Below the pieces are notes generated by a model. That model searched no databases and was not told the origin of the DNA. It worked only from the letters and a program-made list of their open reading frames with translations. Below, piece after piece: positions 1-9,124 of a DNA stretch of 64,000 nucleotides. The position numbers and the translations under genes were made by a program. Position 1 is the first letter of the stretch. Each line of letters opens with the position of its first letter. Source of the stretch: Thermotoga sp. Ku-13t (lineage in GTDB: Bacteria > Thermotogota > Thermotogae > Thermotogales > DSM-5069); assembly GCF_011057685.1 (NCBI RefSeq), contig NZ_LNFY01000001.1, positions 372,001 through 436,000 of the forward strand, read 5' to 3'.

Positions 1-646
1 GTATCTGATAGCCATACTTGGTGAAGTACAGCAGGAAGCCTATCAGAATGACTGCAGAAACGGCTATGAAAAAACCGCTGTTCAATCTGTAACGCGTCAG
101 TGTGGCCAGCCATGCAGTTTGGGGGAAGCGGTACGAAACCAGAGCACCCGCAGCCTTATCCCTGAAATAGTTGTTGACCATGAATAGAACGAGCAAATAG
201 GCGATGTAGTTCATCATCAACGAAGAAACGAGTTCGCTCGCCTTCCATCTGACCTTCAGGAACGCCGGTACGAAAGCCCAGGCGGCACCGAACAGTGCCG
301 CTGCGGAGAGTGTGACGATCAAATGCACCCAGGGGATCTGGGGAAACTTCAACGCCACGAGCATCGCGCCAAAACCACCGAAGAACAGACATCCTTCCGC
401 ACCGATGTTGAAGACCTCGGCCTGGAAAACGAGTGAGAGTGCCAGACCCGTCAACATGATGGGAATCGAATTATTCAGGAACTCCACGAACCTTCTCTGG
501 TTGGACAATGGCCCGTAGAGAAACCATTTGAGCGCCTCGTTCACGTCCTTGGTGCTAAAAAGGAGGAAGATGTAACCTATCAAAAGGGCGATGAGGATAG
601 TGATGACCATTCTCGATATCTCCAGAAACGCGAGAGATCTCTTCAT
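1..646 (-). CDS. Nucleoside ABC transporter permease (partial, 3' end outside window)
   Basis: Reading from ATG at 646 gives an N-terminal membrane segment followed by further hydrophobic helices, and the frame stays open to base 1, so the C-terminus lies outside the window. The residues NIGAEGCLFFGG and the region SELVSSLMMNYIAYLL are typical of the BPD_transp_2 permeases (YufP/NupP) that work with BMP-type binding proteins to import nucleosides. The start overlaps the stop of the upstream ATPase gene as ATGA (643-646). These transporters usually have two permeases, so a second probably follows beyond base 1. Substrate is inferred from the neighbouring nucleoside hydrolase and phosphorylase. 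Confidence 0.9.
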   Translation of the reverse strand, partial: MKRSLAFLEISRMVITILIALLIGYIFLLFSTKDVNEALKWFLYGPLSNQRRFVEFLNNSIPIMLTGLALSLVFQAEVFNIGAEGCLFFGGFGAMLVALKFPQIPWVHLIVTLSAAALFGAAWAFVPAFLKVRWKASELVSSLMMNYIAYLLVLFMVNNYFRDKAAGALVSYRFPQTAWLATLTRYRLNSGFFIAVSAVILIGFLLYFTKYGYQI

Positions 647-2190
647 ACGTTCAACAACTCCTTCAGTTCTTCATCACTCTGGCGTTTCGTTCCGAGCATG
701 TAGAATCCCAGCTCGGTTTCATTGAGGTTCTCGTTTCGCAGATGGGCAACGATCTCGCCCTTGTACAGGACCAGTATTCTGTCTGAAATCTGCAGAACTT
801 CCTGAAGATCCGTTGATATCAGAAGAACACCTTTTCCACTGTCCCTCATCTGCAACAGCTTCTTTCTGATGAACTCGCTCGAAGCGACGTCTATCCCATG
901 CGTCGGTTGATTGGCTATAACTATCCTTGGTTCGTTCGTCAACTCCCTGGCCACCACAACCTTCTGCATGTTTCCTCCAGAAAGCATTCTCATGAGTGTT
1001 GTGGGAGATCTCACCTTCACCGAGTACTCCGCGATGAGCTTCTGTGCGAATTCGATGACATTATTTTTCTTATAAACGATTCTGCCGCTGAACGGTGGCC
1101 GATCGTATCTATCTGACACCATATTTTCTGCCACGCTCATGCTCGGCGCGCTCCCTATCTCTATTCGGTCCTCCGGGATGTGTGAGATCCCAAGTCTTCT
1201 GAGTTCCCATGGTCTGAGGCCGAGTACGTTCTTACCGTCGACGAGTACTTCACCTGAAGCTTTTTCACGTAGTCCGGTCAGGATCTCTACGAGTTCTTTC
1301 TGACCGTTCCCTTCGAGCCCTGCGATCGCCAGGATCTCACCGGCTCTCAGGACGAAAGAAACGTTTTTCAACACGTGCGCCCTGTCTTCCCTGAAGTAAT
1401 TAAGATTTCTCACCACCAGGAGGGGTTCTCCTGCCATGTGCTCCGATTTACTGATATCGTATTCGAACTTTCTGCCGATCATCAACTCGACTATCTGAGA
1501 CCCTGTCAGTTCTTCATTTTTGAACGTGCCCACGACGCGGCCTTCTCGCATGATGGTTATTCTGTCCGCGATCTGTTTGACCTCGTTCAGCTTGTGAGTG
1601 ATGAAAATGATCGTGATACCCTGCTTCGAAAGATTTCTCAGCACGGTGAAGAGTTCGTTCACTTCCTGTGGCGTCAGCACTGAGGATGGCTCGTCCAGAA
1701 TGAGTATCTTCGCGCCACGTATCAACGCTTTCATGATTTCTACTCTCTGCTTCACACCCACAGGAAGGTCCATGACCTTCTCCCAGATGGGAAGCTCGAA
1801 GTTCATCCTCTTAGCGTAGTCAGTTATGATCTGTTCCATCCGCTTGAAATCGAGTGAGAAGAGTCTCTTCTTCGGCTCGATCCCAAGCATGATGTTTTCC
1901 GCGACCGTGAAAGAAGGAACGAGCATGAAATGTTGATGCACCATACCAACGCCGAGCGCGATCGCATCGTGCGGGGAGTTGAGCTGAACAGGTTTCCCGA
2001 AGATCCTGATCTCTCCGCTCGTCGGTTTCTCCATGCCGAAGAGCATCTTCATGAGAGTTGTCTTCCCCGCACCGTTCTCGCCAACGACCGCATGTATTTC
2101 TCCAGCTTCAACGGAGAAGTTCACATTCTTGTTCGCAACCACGCCGTTCGGGTAAACCTTCGTCACGTTGATCGTCTCAACTGCCTTCAT
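643..2190 (-). CDS. Nucleoside ABC transporter ATP-binding protein, two fused ATPase domains
   Basis: A 515-residue cytoplasmic protein with two ABC domains in tandem, the architecture of sugar and BMP-type nucleoside importers (RbsA/YufO). The first domain has Walker A GENGAGKTT at residues 37-45, a modified signature LPVGVKQR and Walker B ILILDEPS. The second has a degenerate Walker A (GLEGNGQKE) and signature LSGGNMQK. The degenerate second site is usual for this family. It lies between the binding-protein gene (45 bp, holding a hairpin) and the permease (ATGA overlap). Confidence 0.93.
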   Translation of the reverse strand: MKAVETINVTKVYPNGVVANKNVNFSVEAGEIHAVVGENGAGKTTLMKMLFGMEKPTSGEIRIFGKPVQLNSPHDAIALGVGMVHQHFMLVPSFTVAENIMLGIEPKKRLFSLDFKRMEQIITDYAKRMNFELPIWEKVMDLPVGVKQRVEIMKALIRGAKILILDEPSSVLTPQEVNELFTVLRNLSKQGITIIFITHKLNEVKQIADRITIMREGRVVGTFKNEELTGSQIVELMIGRKFEYDISKSEHMAGEPLLVVRNLNYFREDRAHVLKNVSFVLRAGEILAIAGLEGNGQKELVEILTGLREKASGEVLVDGKNVLGLRPWELRRLGISHIPEDRIEIGSAPSMSVAENMVSDRYDRPPFSGRIVYKKNNVIEFAQKLIAEYSVKVRSPTTLMRMLSGGNMQKVVVARELTNEPRIVIANQPTHGIDVASSEFIRKKLLQMRDSGKGVLLISTDLQEVLQISDRILVLYKGEIVAHLRNENLNETELGFYMLGTKRQSDEELKELLNV

Positions 2191-2207
2191 CTGTATACCT
2201 CCACAAA

Positions 2208-2230
2208 GTGGGAGCCTGGACGGCTCCCAC
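2208..2230 (-). promoter_or_regulatory. Intercistronic hairpin after the BMP binding-protein gene
   Basis: A perfect 9-bp inverted repeat (GTGGGAGCC / GGCTCCCAC) with a 5-base loop fills the gap between the binding-protein stop and the ATPase start. Only a short TTTG follows, so full termination is unlikely. Such hairpins often stabilise the upstream message or attenuate, giving more binding protein than ATPase. That role is inferred. Confidence 0.6.
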
Positions 2231-2235
2231 CTGGA

Positions 2236-3300
2236 TCACGGCTTCACACTCGCTCTCAGTTTGTTGAGTTCTTCCTGTGACATTCCGAACACGGTGCTGA
2301 CCTTGATCTCACCCTTGAGGATCTTTTGCTCTATCTCTTTTATCTTCGCACGTATCTGTTCGGGGACCAGCTCTCTGTAGTATTTGTTGTCAGCAACTCC
2401 TACGCCACCTTCCGCGATTCCGAGCGCTTCAGCTTGACCGTACTTGAGTTTGCCCTCTAAGTGCAATTTCAAACCGCGGAAGATGGATATATCCACGTTT
2501 TTCATCATGGAGGTGACAATCCTTTTCGCGATCTCTATGTCTATGTCTTCGTAGATGAGCGCCTGGTCAGAATCGACACCTATGGCCCATCTGTCTGCTT
2601 CCTTCGCAGCTTCTAGCAGACCGACTCCGGTGTTACCCGCCACGTTGAAGATGATGTCGGCGCCCTGTCTGTACATCGCAAGGCTCAGTTCTTTACCTTT
2701 CGCTGGATCGTTGAAGCTGCCGACGTAGGAGATGAGAACCTTGATGTTCGGATTGATGTACTTCGCGCCTTCGATGTAACCGACCAAAAAGTCGTTGATG
2801 ACAGGAATGTCCATTCCACCAAGGAAGCCAATGATCGGTTCTGGGTTGGTTTTCGGCATCCCGGATGTAGTGATCAGCGCCGCCAGAGCCCCGACCAGAA
2901 ACGAACCTTCGTTCTGCTTGTAGAGTATGGAGTAGACGTTCTCAAGTCCTGGCTTGCTGTAATCGACGCTCGTGTCGAAAATGAAGTACTTTTTCTCAGG
3001 GTACATTGGAGCTATTTCTTCCAGGATCTCTTGCATCTGCCAGGTACCGACGATGATTATGTCGTAATCCTGATCCGACAGATCTTCCAAGTACGGTCTC
3101 CAGCGTTCCTGTTGATAACCGCACTCGATTATCTTTGCATCGATTCCGAGTTCTTTGATCGCCATCTGGATACCTCTACCCGCAGAGTCGAAGAAAGACT
3201 TGTCACCGAGTGTACCGTTGATGAGGAGCGCAACCTTCAGTGGTCTGGCGAAACTCAGTGCAACGGCTGCCAGCAGAAGGATCACGAAAAACCTCTTCAT
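2236..3300 (-). CDS. BMP-family nucleoside-binding protein of ABC transporter
   Basis: A 354-residue exported periplasmic-type binding protein of the BMP/Med family, which delivers nucleosides to the permease. Residues 1-18 form a signal peptide (basic MKRFF, hydrophobic core, ending SFA), but no lipobox cysteine follows, so it appears soluble and secreted rather than a lipoprotein. Family motifs include a DKSFFDSAGRG stretch and FNVAGNTGVGLLEAA. ATG at 3300 is chosen over TTG at 3303 because AGGAGGTG lies 7 bases upstream of the ATG. It overlaps the upstream phosphorylase stop by one base (TGATG). Confidence 0.93.
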   Translation of the reverse strand: MKRFFVILLLAAVALSFARPLKVALLINGTLGDKSFFDSAGRGIQMAIKELGIDAKIIECGYQQERWRPYLEDLSDQDYDIIIVGTWQMQEILEEIAPMYPEKKYFIFDTSVDYSKPGLENVYSILYKQNEGSFLVGALAALITTSGMPKTNPEPIIGFLGGMDIPVINDFLVGYIEGAKYINPNIKVLISYVGSFNDPAKGKELSLAMYRQGADIIFNVAGNTGVGLLEAAKEADRWAIGVDSDQALIYEDIDIEIAKRIVTSMMKNVDISIFRGLKLHLEGKLKYGQAEALGIAEGGVGVADNKYYRELVPEQIRAKIKEIEQKILKGEIKVSTVFGMSQEELNKLRASVKP

Positions 3301-4052
3301 CAAACAACACCTCCTTCTATAAGGATTTCAATCGCTCTCACAGCGATTTGGATTGATTTCTCTAAGCCTTCTTCGAACTTCGGACCGGCCTGGATGTAAC
3401 CGTCTTCCGACAGTTCTTCTCTCACTGTGAGCACTGCTCCCGTCTTCAATCCCTTTATCCTGCCCACCACGTATAGCGCTCCGATTTCCATCTCAACTGC
3501 CAAGACTCCGGCTTTTGCCAGAAGCTTTTCCATGTGGGAGTGTCTTTCGGGATCGAAGTTCCTGCCGTAATAAGAATCGGTCGAAGCCACGATACCCACG
3601 TGGTAGCGGTTCTTCACCTGTTCGGCCGCTCGAACCAGAGCGTTAATCACCTGATAGTCCGCGATCGCGGGGTATTCAGGCATGATGTACTGCGCCGTGG
3701 TCCCGTCGAGTCGAACCGCCCCGGTGACGATGATGCTGTCACCGAGCTTGAGATCTTTCTGAAACGCTCCGGTCGTGCCGACGCGTATCACTACCTTCGC
3801 ATTGGTCGTGGCCAGCTCTTCTATTCCTATCGCCATGGCGGGTGCACCCATACCTGTGGACATCACGCTCACTTTTTTGCCCTTCAGATAACCCGTGTAA
3901 GTGAGATATTCTCTGTTCTCACCCACTTTCCGTGGATCTTCAAAGTACTTTGCAACACGTTCGACCCTTCCTCTGTCTCCCACGACTATCACGTACTCTC
4001 CGATATCTTCAGGGCTTACCCTTATGTGGTACCTCGGATCGACCACACTCAT
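3300..4052 (-). CDS. Uridine/purine nucleoside phosphorylase family protein
   Basis: A 250-residue cytosolic enzyme of the PNP_UDP_1 family, which splits nucleosides with phosphate to give the free base and ribose 1-phosphate. The phosphate-site motif VIRVGTTGAF is near residue 90, and the ribose/base region EMEIGALYVVGRIKG is near residue 185. Overall similarity by eye is closest to uridine phosphorylase (Udp). Purine specificity cannot be excluded. It sits between the nucleoside hydrolase (4-bp ATGA overlap) and the nucleoside-binding protein (1-bp overlap), so it is translationally coupled in a nucleoside operon. Confidence 0.88.
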   Translation of the reverse strand: MSVVDPRYHIRVSPEDIGEYVIVVGDRGRVERVAKYFEDPRKVGENREYLTYTGYLKGKKVSVMSTGMGAPAMAIGIEELATTNAKVVIRVGTTGAFQKDLKLGDSIIVTGAVRLDGTTAQYIMPEYPAIADYQVINALVRAAEQVKNRYHVGIVASTDSYYGRNFDPERHSHMEKLLAKAGVLAVEMEIGALYVVGRIKGLKTGAVLTVREELSEDGYIQAGPKFEEGLEKSIQIAVRAIEILIEGGVV

Positions 4053-4984
4053 CTACCTCCTTCCAGTGAACGCAGTTGCTGGAAAAAGATCTGGAAGAAT
4101 TTCTCTCTATCAACCTTCAACAGCACTTTTGCGTTCGCATCTTTTCCTGTCGTTCGCCACACATCCACCACAGTTTGTCCGTAAGTGAGTTCACCTTTCG
4201 TCTCTACGTCCACGTGGTAATCCTGTGACTCGAAGATCTCAGGATGTAACAGGTACATGATCGTGCATGGGTCGTGCAGGATCGCACCATCGATGTCGAA
4301 CACCTTTTTGTAGGTAGACTTGAAGAACATCAAAAGATCGGCCATGATCTGAAACCTTTCTCCGAGGCTTCGCAACACATCGGCCTCTTTTTCGGTTGCC
4401 ACCACCTGATGGGTCAGATCGAGAGGAACCATTACTATGGGAACGCCGGAATTGAAAACGATCTTTGCGGCTTCAGGATCAGCGAAGATGTTGAACTCCG
4501 CTACGGGTGTAACGTTCCCGAACGCGATGCCTCCGCCCATCAATACGATGAGAGATATCCTGTTTCTGAGCTCCGGGTATCTCAGCATGAAGAGGGCAAT
4601 GTTGGTGAGTGGACCTGTTGGAACCAGCACGGCGTCTTCGTACTTCTGCAGTGTCTGCGCGATGAAATCGACCGCGTGGATCTTTTCAATTTTCCTCTTT
4701 GGTGGAGGCAGCGTGGCACCGTCGAGGCCAGATTTGCCATGTATCTGCGGTGCGATGACAACGTCTCTGAACAGTGGCCTTGCACAACCGGGAAAAACGG
4801 GTATGTCCAGATCGAAAAGGTCCAGCACCTTCCTGGCGTTGATCGTCGTATTTTCGAGGTACGAGTTCCCAACAACTGTCGTGACTCCGAGCAGTTCAAT
4901 CTGCTTCGAAGCTGCCGCGAGCAATATCGCGAACGCATCGTCGTGTCCGGGATCGCAGTCAAGGATGACTCTCAATTTTTTCAC
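4049..4984 (-). CDS. Inosine/uridine-preferring nucleoside hydrolase
   Basis: A protein of about 311 residues with the hallmark N-terminal calcium and ribose-binding motif DCDPGHDDA and the family segment VPTGPLTNIA. It hydrolyses nucleosides to base plus ribose in the cytoplasm. It is the first gene of the nucleoside operon. The start is uncertain. GTG at 4984 gives the longest frame, but AAGGGGTG sits only at or next to that codon, while TTG at 4975 lies six bases downstream of the same motif, so the shorter start is quite likely. The free ribose could be used by the ribokinase encoded at 7421-8329. Confidence 0.92.
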   Translation of the reverse strand: MKKLRVILDCDPGHDDAFAILLAAASKQIELLGVTTVVGNSYLENTTINARKVLDLFDLDIPVFPGCARPLFRDVVIAPQIHGKSGLDGATLPPPKRKIEKIHAVDFIAQTLQKYEDAVLVPTGPLTNIALFMLRYPELRNRISLIVLMGGGIAFGNVTPVAEFNIFADPEAAKIVFNSGVPIVMVPLDLTHQVVATEKEADVLRSLGERFQIMADLLMFFKSTYKKVFDIDGAILHDPCTIMYLLHPEIFESQDYHVDVETKGELTYGQTVVDVWRTTGKDANAKVLLKVDREKFFQIFFQQLRSLEGGR

Positions 4985-5073
4985 CCCTTATCTGATTGGT
5001 GCCACAGAATCGCTATCAAAATGTTACCATAGAAGATGTACATGACAAAAGATGTCTCTGTGGAGGGGTGGAG

Positions 5074-6777
5074 ATGAAATTTTCTCAGTTTCCTTATGTG
5101 AGGCCAAATGTGGAAAGTTTGAAGAACCAGTTTGAACAATCACTTGCGTCACTGAAAGACGCTGAGAATGTACTGCAGGCAGTTGAGGCAATAAAAGAAA
5201 TAAACAGCCTGCGAAACTGTTTTCACACAGCTATGTCCATCGCGTACATTCGTTACTGCATGAACACACAAGACGAGTTCTACGCACAGGAAAGAAGTTT
5301 CTATGATTCGGTATTGCCACACGTTGAGGCGTTGCAGGTTCGTTTCTACGAGGCATTGTTTGGATCGAGATTCAAAGACGATCTGGTAAAAGTCTTCGGC
5401 GAACAGCTCTTCAGAATCGCCAAGATGACATTGAAGACGTTCAAGCCCGAGATTTTGGAAGATCTGGAACAGGAAAACAAGCTGTCCACAAGTTACGCAA
5501 GCTTGGTCTCCTCGGCACAGATCGACTTTGATGGTCAAAAATTGACACTCTCGCAGCTGAGGGCCTACGAACTCTCACCGGACAGGAATACCAGAAAACG
5601 CGCCAGTGAGGCCAGGTATCAGTTTTTTGCACAGCATCAAAAGGAACTCGATGAGCTGTACGACCAGCTTGTGAAGGTCAGACACGAGATCGCGAGGAAA
5701 CTCGGTTTTCGATCTTTCGTGCCGGTGGCTTACCTGAGGATGAAGAGATCGGATTACACACCCGAAGATGTGGAACAATTGAGAAAGGCCGTGCAGACGA
5801 AGGTCGTGCCGTTGATCCAGAAACTCAGGGAAAAGCAGAGGACGATGCTCACAGTAGACAGGCTCAAATACTACGACAGACCGATACTCCTGAAAGAAGG
5901 TAACCCTCGCCCCAAGGGAGATCGAAAAGAACTGGTCGACGCGGCGAGAACGATGTACCAGCAGATGTCAAACGAGACAGAGGAGTTCTTCAACTTCATG
6001 CTAGAAAACGAGCTGATGGATCTGGACAGCAGGGAAGGGAAATATCCTGGAGGCTTCTGTGATTTCATACCCGATCACAGATCGCCTTTCATCTTCGCAA
6101 ACTTCAATGGAACTTCCCACGATGTGGAGGTGCTCACACACGAAGCTGGCCACGCCTTCCAGGTGTACAGGAGTCGGAACTTCGAGGTGCCGGAATACTA
6201 CTGGCCAACCGCGGAAGCTTGCGAAATCCATTCCATGGGTATGGAGTTCCTCGCCTGGCCATGGCTGGAACTTTTCTACAGAGATGAATCTGAACGTGCG
6301 AAACTGGTCCACGCCTGGTCCGCTCTGAACTTCATAGCGTACGGTGTGAGCGTTGACGAATTCCAGCACGTGATCTACGAGCATCCGGAACTCAGCGCTG
6401 AAGAGAGGAGAAAAATCTGGAGGCAGATAGAAAGAAAATACATGCCGGAGATCGACTACGATGGGAACGCGTATTTGGAGAACGGTGGTTTCTGGCAGCA
6501 GCAGATGCACGTGTACGAAAGCCCATTCTACTACATAGATTACGTCATCGCCCAGTTCTGTGCGATCCAGTTCTTACAGAAAAGTCTTGAGGATCGAAAC
6601 AAAGCTCTGCAAAGTTACATCAAGCTCTGCGACCTTGGAGGAAGTCTGTCGTTTCAGTCGTTGCTGAAAGGTGTGGGTCTTGGTTCACCCTTCGAAGAAA
6701 GAGTCGTCGAATCCACTGCGAGGTGGCTCTACGAGTTTGTGGAAGGACAGATCAACAGATTGAAAAGCTCTTCGTAA
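5074..6777 (+). CDS. pepF: Oligoendopeptidase F family metallopeptidase (M3)
   Basis: A 567-residue cytosolic zinc peptidase of family M3B, degrading short peptides. The active-site helix HEAGHAF is near residue 355, and the downstream glutamate ligand lies in EACEIHSMGMEFL. No signal peptide is present, and length is normal for PepF. An in-frame extension reaches 4996, but GGAGGGGTGGAG immediately before ATG 5074 decides the start. Its 3' end overlaps the convergent HAD gene by 49 bp. The 5' region is shared with the divergent nucleoside operon, and I could not resolve individual promoters in it. Confidence 0.92.
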   Translation: MKFSQFPYVRPNVESLKNQFEQSLASLKDAENVLQAVEAIKEINSLRNCFHTAMSIAYIRYCMNTQDEFYAQERSFYDSVLPHVEALQVRFYEALFGSRFKDDLVKVFGEQLFRIAKMTLKTFKPEILEDLEQENKLSTSYASLVSSAQIDFDGQKLTLSQLRAYELSPDRNTRKRASEARYQFFAQHQKELDELYDQLVKVRHEIARKLGFRSFVPVAYLRMKRSDYTPEDVEQLRKAVQTKVVPLIQKLREKQRTMLTVDRLKYYDRPILLKEGNPRPKGDRKELVDAARTMYQQMSNETEEFFNFMLENELMDLDSREGKYPGGFCDFIPDHRSPFIFANFNGTSHDVEVLTHEAGHAFQVYRSRNFEVPEYYWPTAEACEIHSMGMEFLAWPWLELFYRDESERAKLVHAWSALNFIAYGVSVDEFQHVIYEHPELSAEERRKIWRQIERKYMPEIDYDGNAYLENGGFWQQQMHVYESPFYYIDYVIAQFCAIQFLQKSLEDRNKALQSYIKLCDLGGSLSFQSLLKGVGLGSPFEERVVESTARWLYEFVEGQINRLKSSS

Positions 6778-7424
6778 GAAGTCGCCCTTTTGCCCTGAAA
6801 ATTCTGATGAGTTGAACTCAGATCGATCAATATGAAATCCGTTCCGGCGTTCTTCGCCGCGAGGTAATCGACCACGGGATCGTCACCCACGTACACAGAC
6901 TTGTTCAAGGCCACGCCACTCCTGATTATGGCCAGGTGAAACATCGCCGGATCGGGTTTTGGTTTGCCACAGGATTCAGAGGTTATCATGAACTCGATGA
7001 ATCGATCCAGTTTCAGAATGCTCGCCCTTCTTTCCTGCACCATCTGAACACCATTGGTGAGCACGGCCATCTTCGTGCCGGTTGCCTTCAACCTTTCCAG
7101 AAACTGTTCTGCACCGGGTATGAAGTAGGCACGCTCGGACAGTTGCTCCAGGTAACGTTCTGCGATTTCGTTCGCTTCGATCCCTGTACGGCCCAGGTGT
7201 GATAAAAACTCTTCGAATCTAGCGATCACGATCCTTTCTTTTGGTGCTTTTCCTTCTGAAAAGAATCGCCACCACTTTTTGTTGATTTCAATGTAAGCTT
7301 GTATCTGTTGATCGTTCAGGATCACACCATATTCTGCAAAAACAGAACTCAAAGCTTCCCTCTCAGTCTTCGCGAAATCCAGCAACGTACCGTCAAGATC
7401 GAAGTAGACCATTTCATACCTCAT
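6729..7424 (-). CDS. HAD-superfamily phosphatase, YjjG/YfnB-like
   Basis: A 231-residue haloacid dehalogenase-type phosphatase. Motif I is FDLDGTLLDF at residues 8-17, motif II is LTNG, the motif III lysine is in SESCGKPKPDP, and motif IV is GDDPVVD. The helical cap and spacing resemble the YjjG family, which dephosphorylates nucleoside 5'-monophosphates. That specificity is inferred, helped by the ribokinase immediately upstream (ATGA overlap). The last 49 bp overlap the 3' end of pepF on the other strand. Confidence 0.85.
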   Translation of the reverse strand: MRYEMVYFDLDGTLLDFAKTEREALSSVFAEYGVILNDQQIQAYIEINKKWWRFFSEGKAPKERIVIARFEEFLSHLGRTGIEANEIAERYLEQLSERAYFIPGAEQFLERLKATGTKMAVLTNGVQMVQERRASILKLDRFIEFMITSESCGKPKPDPAMFHLAIIRSGVALNKSVYVGDDPVVDYLAAKNAGTDFILIDLSSTHQNFQGKRATSYEELFNLLICPSTNS

Positions 7425-8329
7425 ATGCAGAATCCCTCGATTTGTCTTTCCTCAAGAAAGTTCAGAACTTCCTCGAGCGATGGGATGGAACTCTGTGCAC
7501 CCATTCTGGTGACGCTTATCGCCGCCGCGGCGCTGGCAAAAATCAAAGATTTATGTACGTCTTTGCTCCTTTCAAACCAGACAGCGAAGGCCGCGTTGAA
7601 AACATCGCCGGCAGCGGTACTATCGACCGCGTTGACTCTGAAAGCATCCAATTCGAACCTGCCAAGCTTTCCGGCGAAGAGACAGCCCTTTTCGCCACGT
7701 TTGAGCAACACGTTGGCACAGCCTTTCTCCATCAGTTTCTGAACGGCCGTTTCGCCGTATGCTCCGGTGAGCTGGTGAGCTTCTTCCTCGTTTGGTGTGA
7801 TGATATCAACATAAGGATAGATCCTCTCTTCAACACCCGTGGCCGGTGCGGGATCGAAGATGACGAATTTTCCGGCCTCCTTGAACCGCTTCGCCACTTC
7901 GAAATTGACTTCAAACGGTATTTCGTTCTGGAGCAAGACTATATCTGCCTTCAACAGCTCATCTAGGTGACGTTTTACCAGTTCAACTCTCATCGTTCCG
8001 TTAGCACCCGGAAAGATGATGATTCTGTTTTGACCGTCACGGGTGACCTCGATCATGGCAAAACCGTTCGGTTCTTCAACACGCACAAGGCCATCTCTCA
8101 ATCCAGCCTTCGTCAGGCTCAGATGCGAAAATTCACCGTTGCCGTCATTGCCAATGCAGGTGAGAAAGTACACCTCGGCCCCGAGTTTTTTGCACGCGAC
8201 GGCCTGGTTTGCTCCCTTTCCTCCCGGGAAACGTTCGTAAGAGAGGCACTTTTGAGTTTCCCCGGGGCGTGTGAAGTGATCGACCAAAAGCACAAGATCG
8301 ACATTGTTGCTTCCAACGACTGCGATCAT
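7421..8329 (-). CDS. rbsK: Ribokinase
   Basis: A PfkB-family sugar kinase of 302 residues that phosphorylates D-ribose at O5. The N-terminal signature GGKGANQAVA and the C-terminal active-site motif DSTAAGDVFNAAF, which carries the catalytic aspartate, are both present. Two close ATG codons compete. ATG 8329 is about 9-10 bases after AGGAGGG and is preferred over 8338, which touches it. The frame remains open to 8497, but that part overlaps the divergent gene and lacks family similarity. With the nucleoside hydrolase at 4049-4984 it links nucleosides to pentose phosphate. Confidence 0.9.
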   Translation of the reverse strand: MIAVVGSNNVDLVLLVDHFTRPGETQKCLSYERFPGGKGANQAVACKKLGAEVYFLTCIGNDGNGEFSHLSLTKAGLRDGLVRVEEPNGFAMIEVTRDGQNRIIIFPGANGTMRVELVKRHLDELLKADIVLLQNEIPFEVNFEVAKRFKEAGKFVIFDPAPATGVEERIYPYVDIITPNEEEAHQLTGAYGETAVQKLMEKGCANVLLKRGEKGCLFAGKLGRFELDAFRVNAVDSTAAGDVFNAAFAVWFERSKDVHKSLIFASAAAAISVTRMGAQSSIPSLEEVLNFLEERQIEGFCI

Positions 8330-8396
8330 GATCTTCATCCCTCCTGGGGTCTCTTCGGTTTCAATTCCTCCTTTCTGTAGTTTAATTGTACCTGGT

Positions 8397-9119
8397 ATGG
8401 TGCACGAAATTCTGATACGAAAATTGATAAGCCAGACGAAAATTCCCATAGCAAGGTACGTTGTCAACCCGTACATAGGCTGTGGGCACGGTTGCAAGTA
8501 CTGCTACGCGCAGTTCATAGGTCCGTTCAAGAGCATGAAGGGAATCTGGGGAAGGGACGTTTACGTGAAACTCAACGCGACCGAAGTGTTTGAAAAAGAG
8601 CTTTACAGAGCCAAAGGAAAGATACTCTTCTCGAGCGTGTGCGATCCGTACCAGCCTGTCGAAAGAAAGTACCAGCTCACGCGAAGGTTGCTCGAGATCG
8701 CGCTGAACCATTACAGAACTGTCCACATTCTGACCAAATCCAGCCTCGTTTTGAGAGACCTTGACATTCTCAAGAACAAGGCTGTTACTGTCACGGTCAC
8801 GATAACGACGGACGACGATCGTGTGAGAAAGGTTCTCGAACCGGGTGCTTCGTCGATAGAGGAAAGGATCGAGACCGTGAAGAAGCTGAAGGAGGCCGGT
8901 GTTGATGTCTCCGTCTTCGTCGGACCCATCTTGCCGATGAACCCGGAAAAGCTGGCCAGCAAACTAACGAAGTTCGTCGATAAAATCTCCTTCGACAGGA
9001 TGAATTATCCCTGGTTCGTGGAAGAAATATACCGCAAATACAACTGGACCAGGTGGCTGAACGAGGACAAAGTCAACGAAGTCGTGGAAGTTTTCAGAAA
9101 GTTCTTCGACGTGGAATGA
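8397..9119 (+). CDS. Radical SAM protein, spore photoproduct lyase-like family
   Basis: A 240-residue protein with the radical-SAM cluster motif C-x3-C-x2-C (CGHGCKYC) near residue 28, followed by YAQF, then FSSVCDPYQP and ILTKSSLVLRDLD, as in the small SPL-like (Rv2578c-type) proteins. It should bind a [4Fe-4S] cluster and S-adenosylmethionine. The substrate is unknown, and spore DNA repair is unlikely in this non-spore-former. The start is ATG 8397 or GTG 8400. No good Shine-Dalgarno site precedes either, so a leaderless transcript is possible. It runs divergently from ribokinase and convergently to the ROK gene. Confidence 0.8.
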   Translation: MVHEILIRKLISQTKIPIARYVVNPYIGCGHGCKYCYAQFIGPFKSMKGIWGRDVYVKLNATEVFEKELYRAKGKILFSSVCDPYQPVERKYQLTRRLLEIALNHYRTVHILTKSSLVLRDLDILKNKAVTVTVTITTDDDRVRKVLEPGASSIEERIETVKKLKEAGVDVSVFVGPILPMNPEKLASKLTKFVDKISFDRMNYPWFVEEIYRKYNWTRWLNEDKVNEVVEVFRKFFDVE

Positions 9120-9124
9120 TCCGA

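Noticed and set aside
4274..5045. Two plus-strand frames of about 200-250 residues opposite the nucleoside hydrolase.
   Set aside because: The minus-strand frame encodes a clear nucleoside hydrolase; these are antisense shadows with no family features.
8338..8497. Upstream extension of ribokinase by about 50 residues.
   Set aside because: It overlaps the divergent radical-SAM gene, has no family similarity, and AGGAGGG marks a start near 8329.
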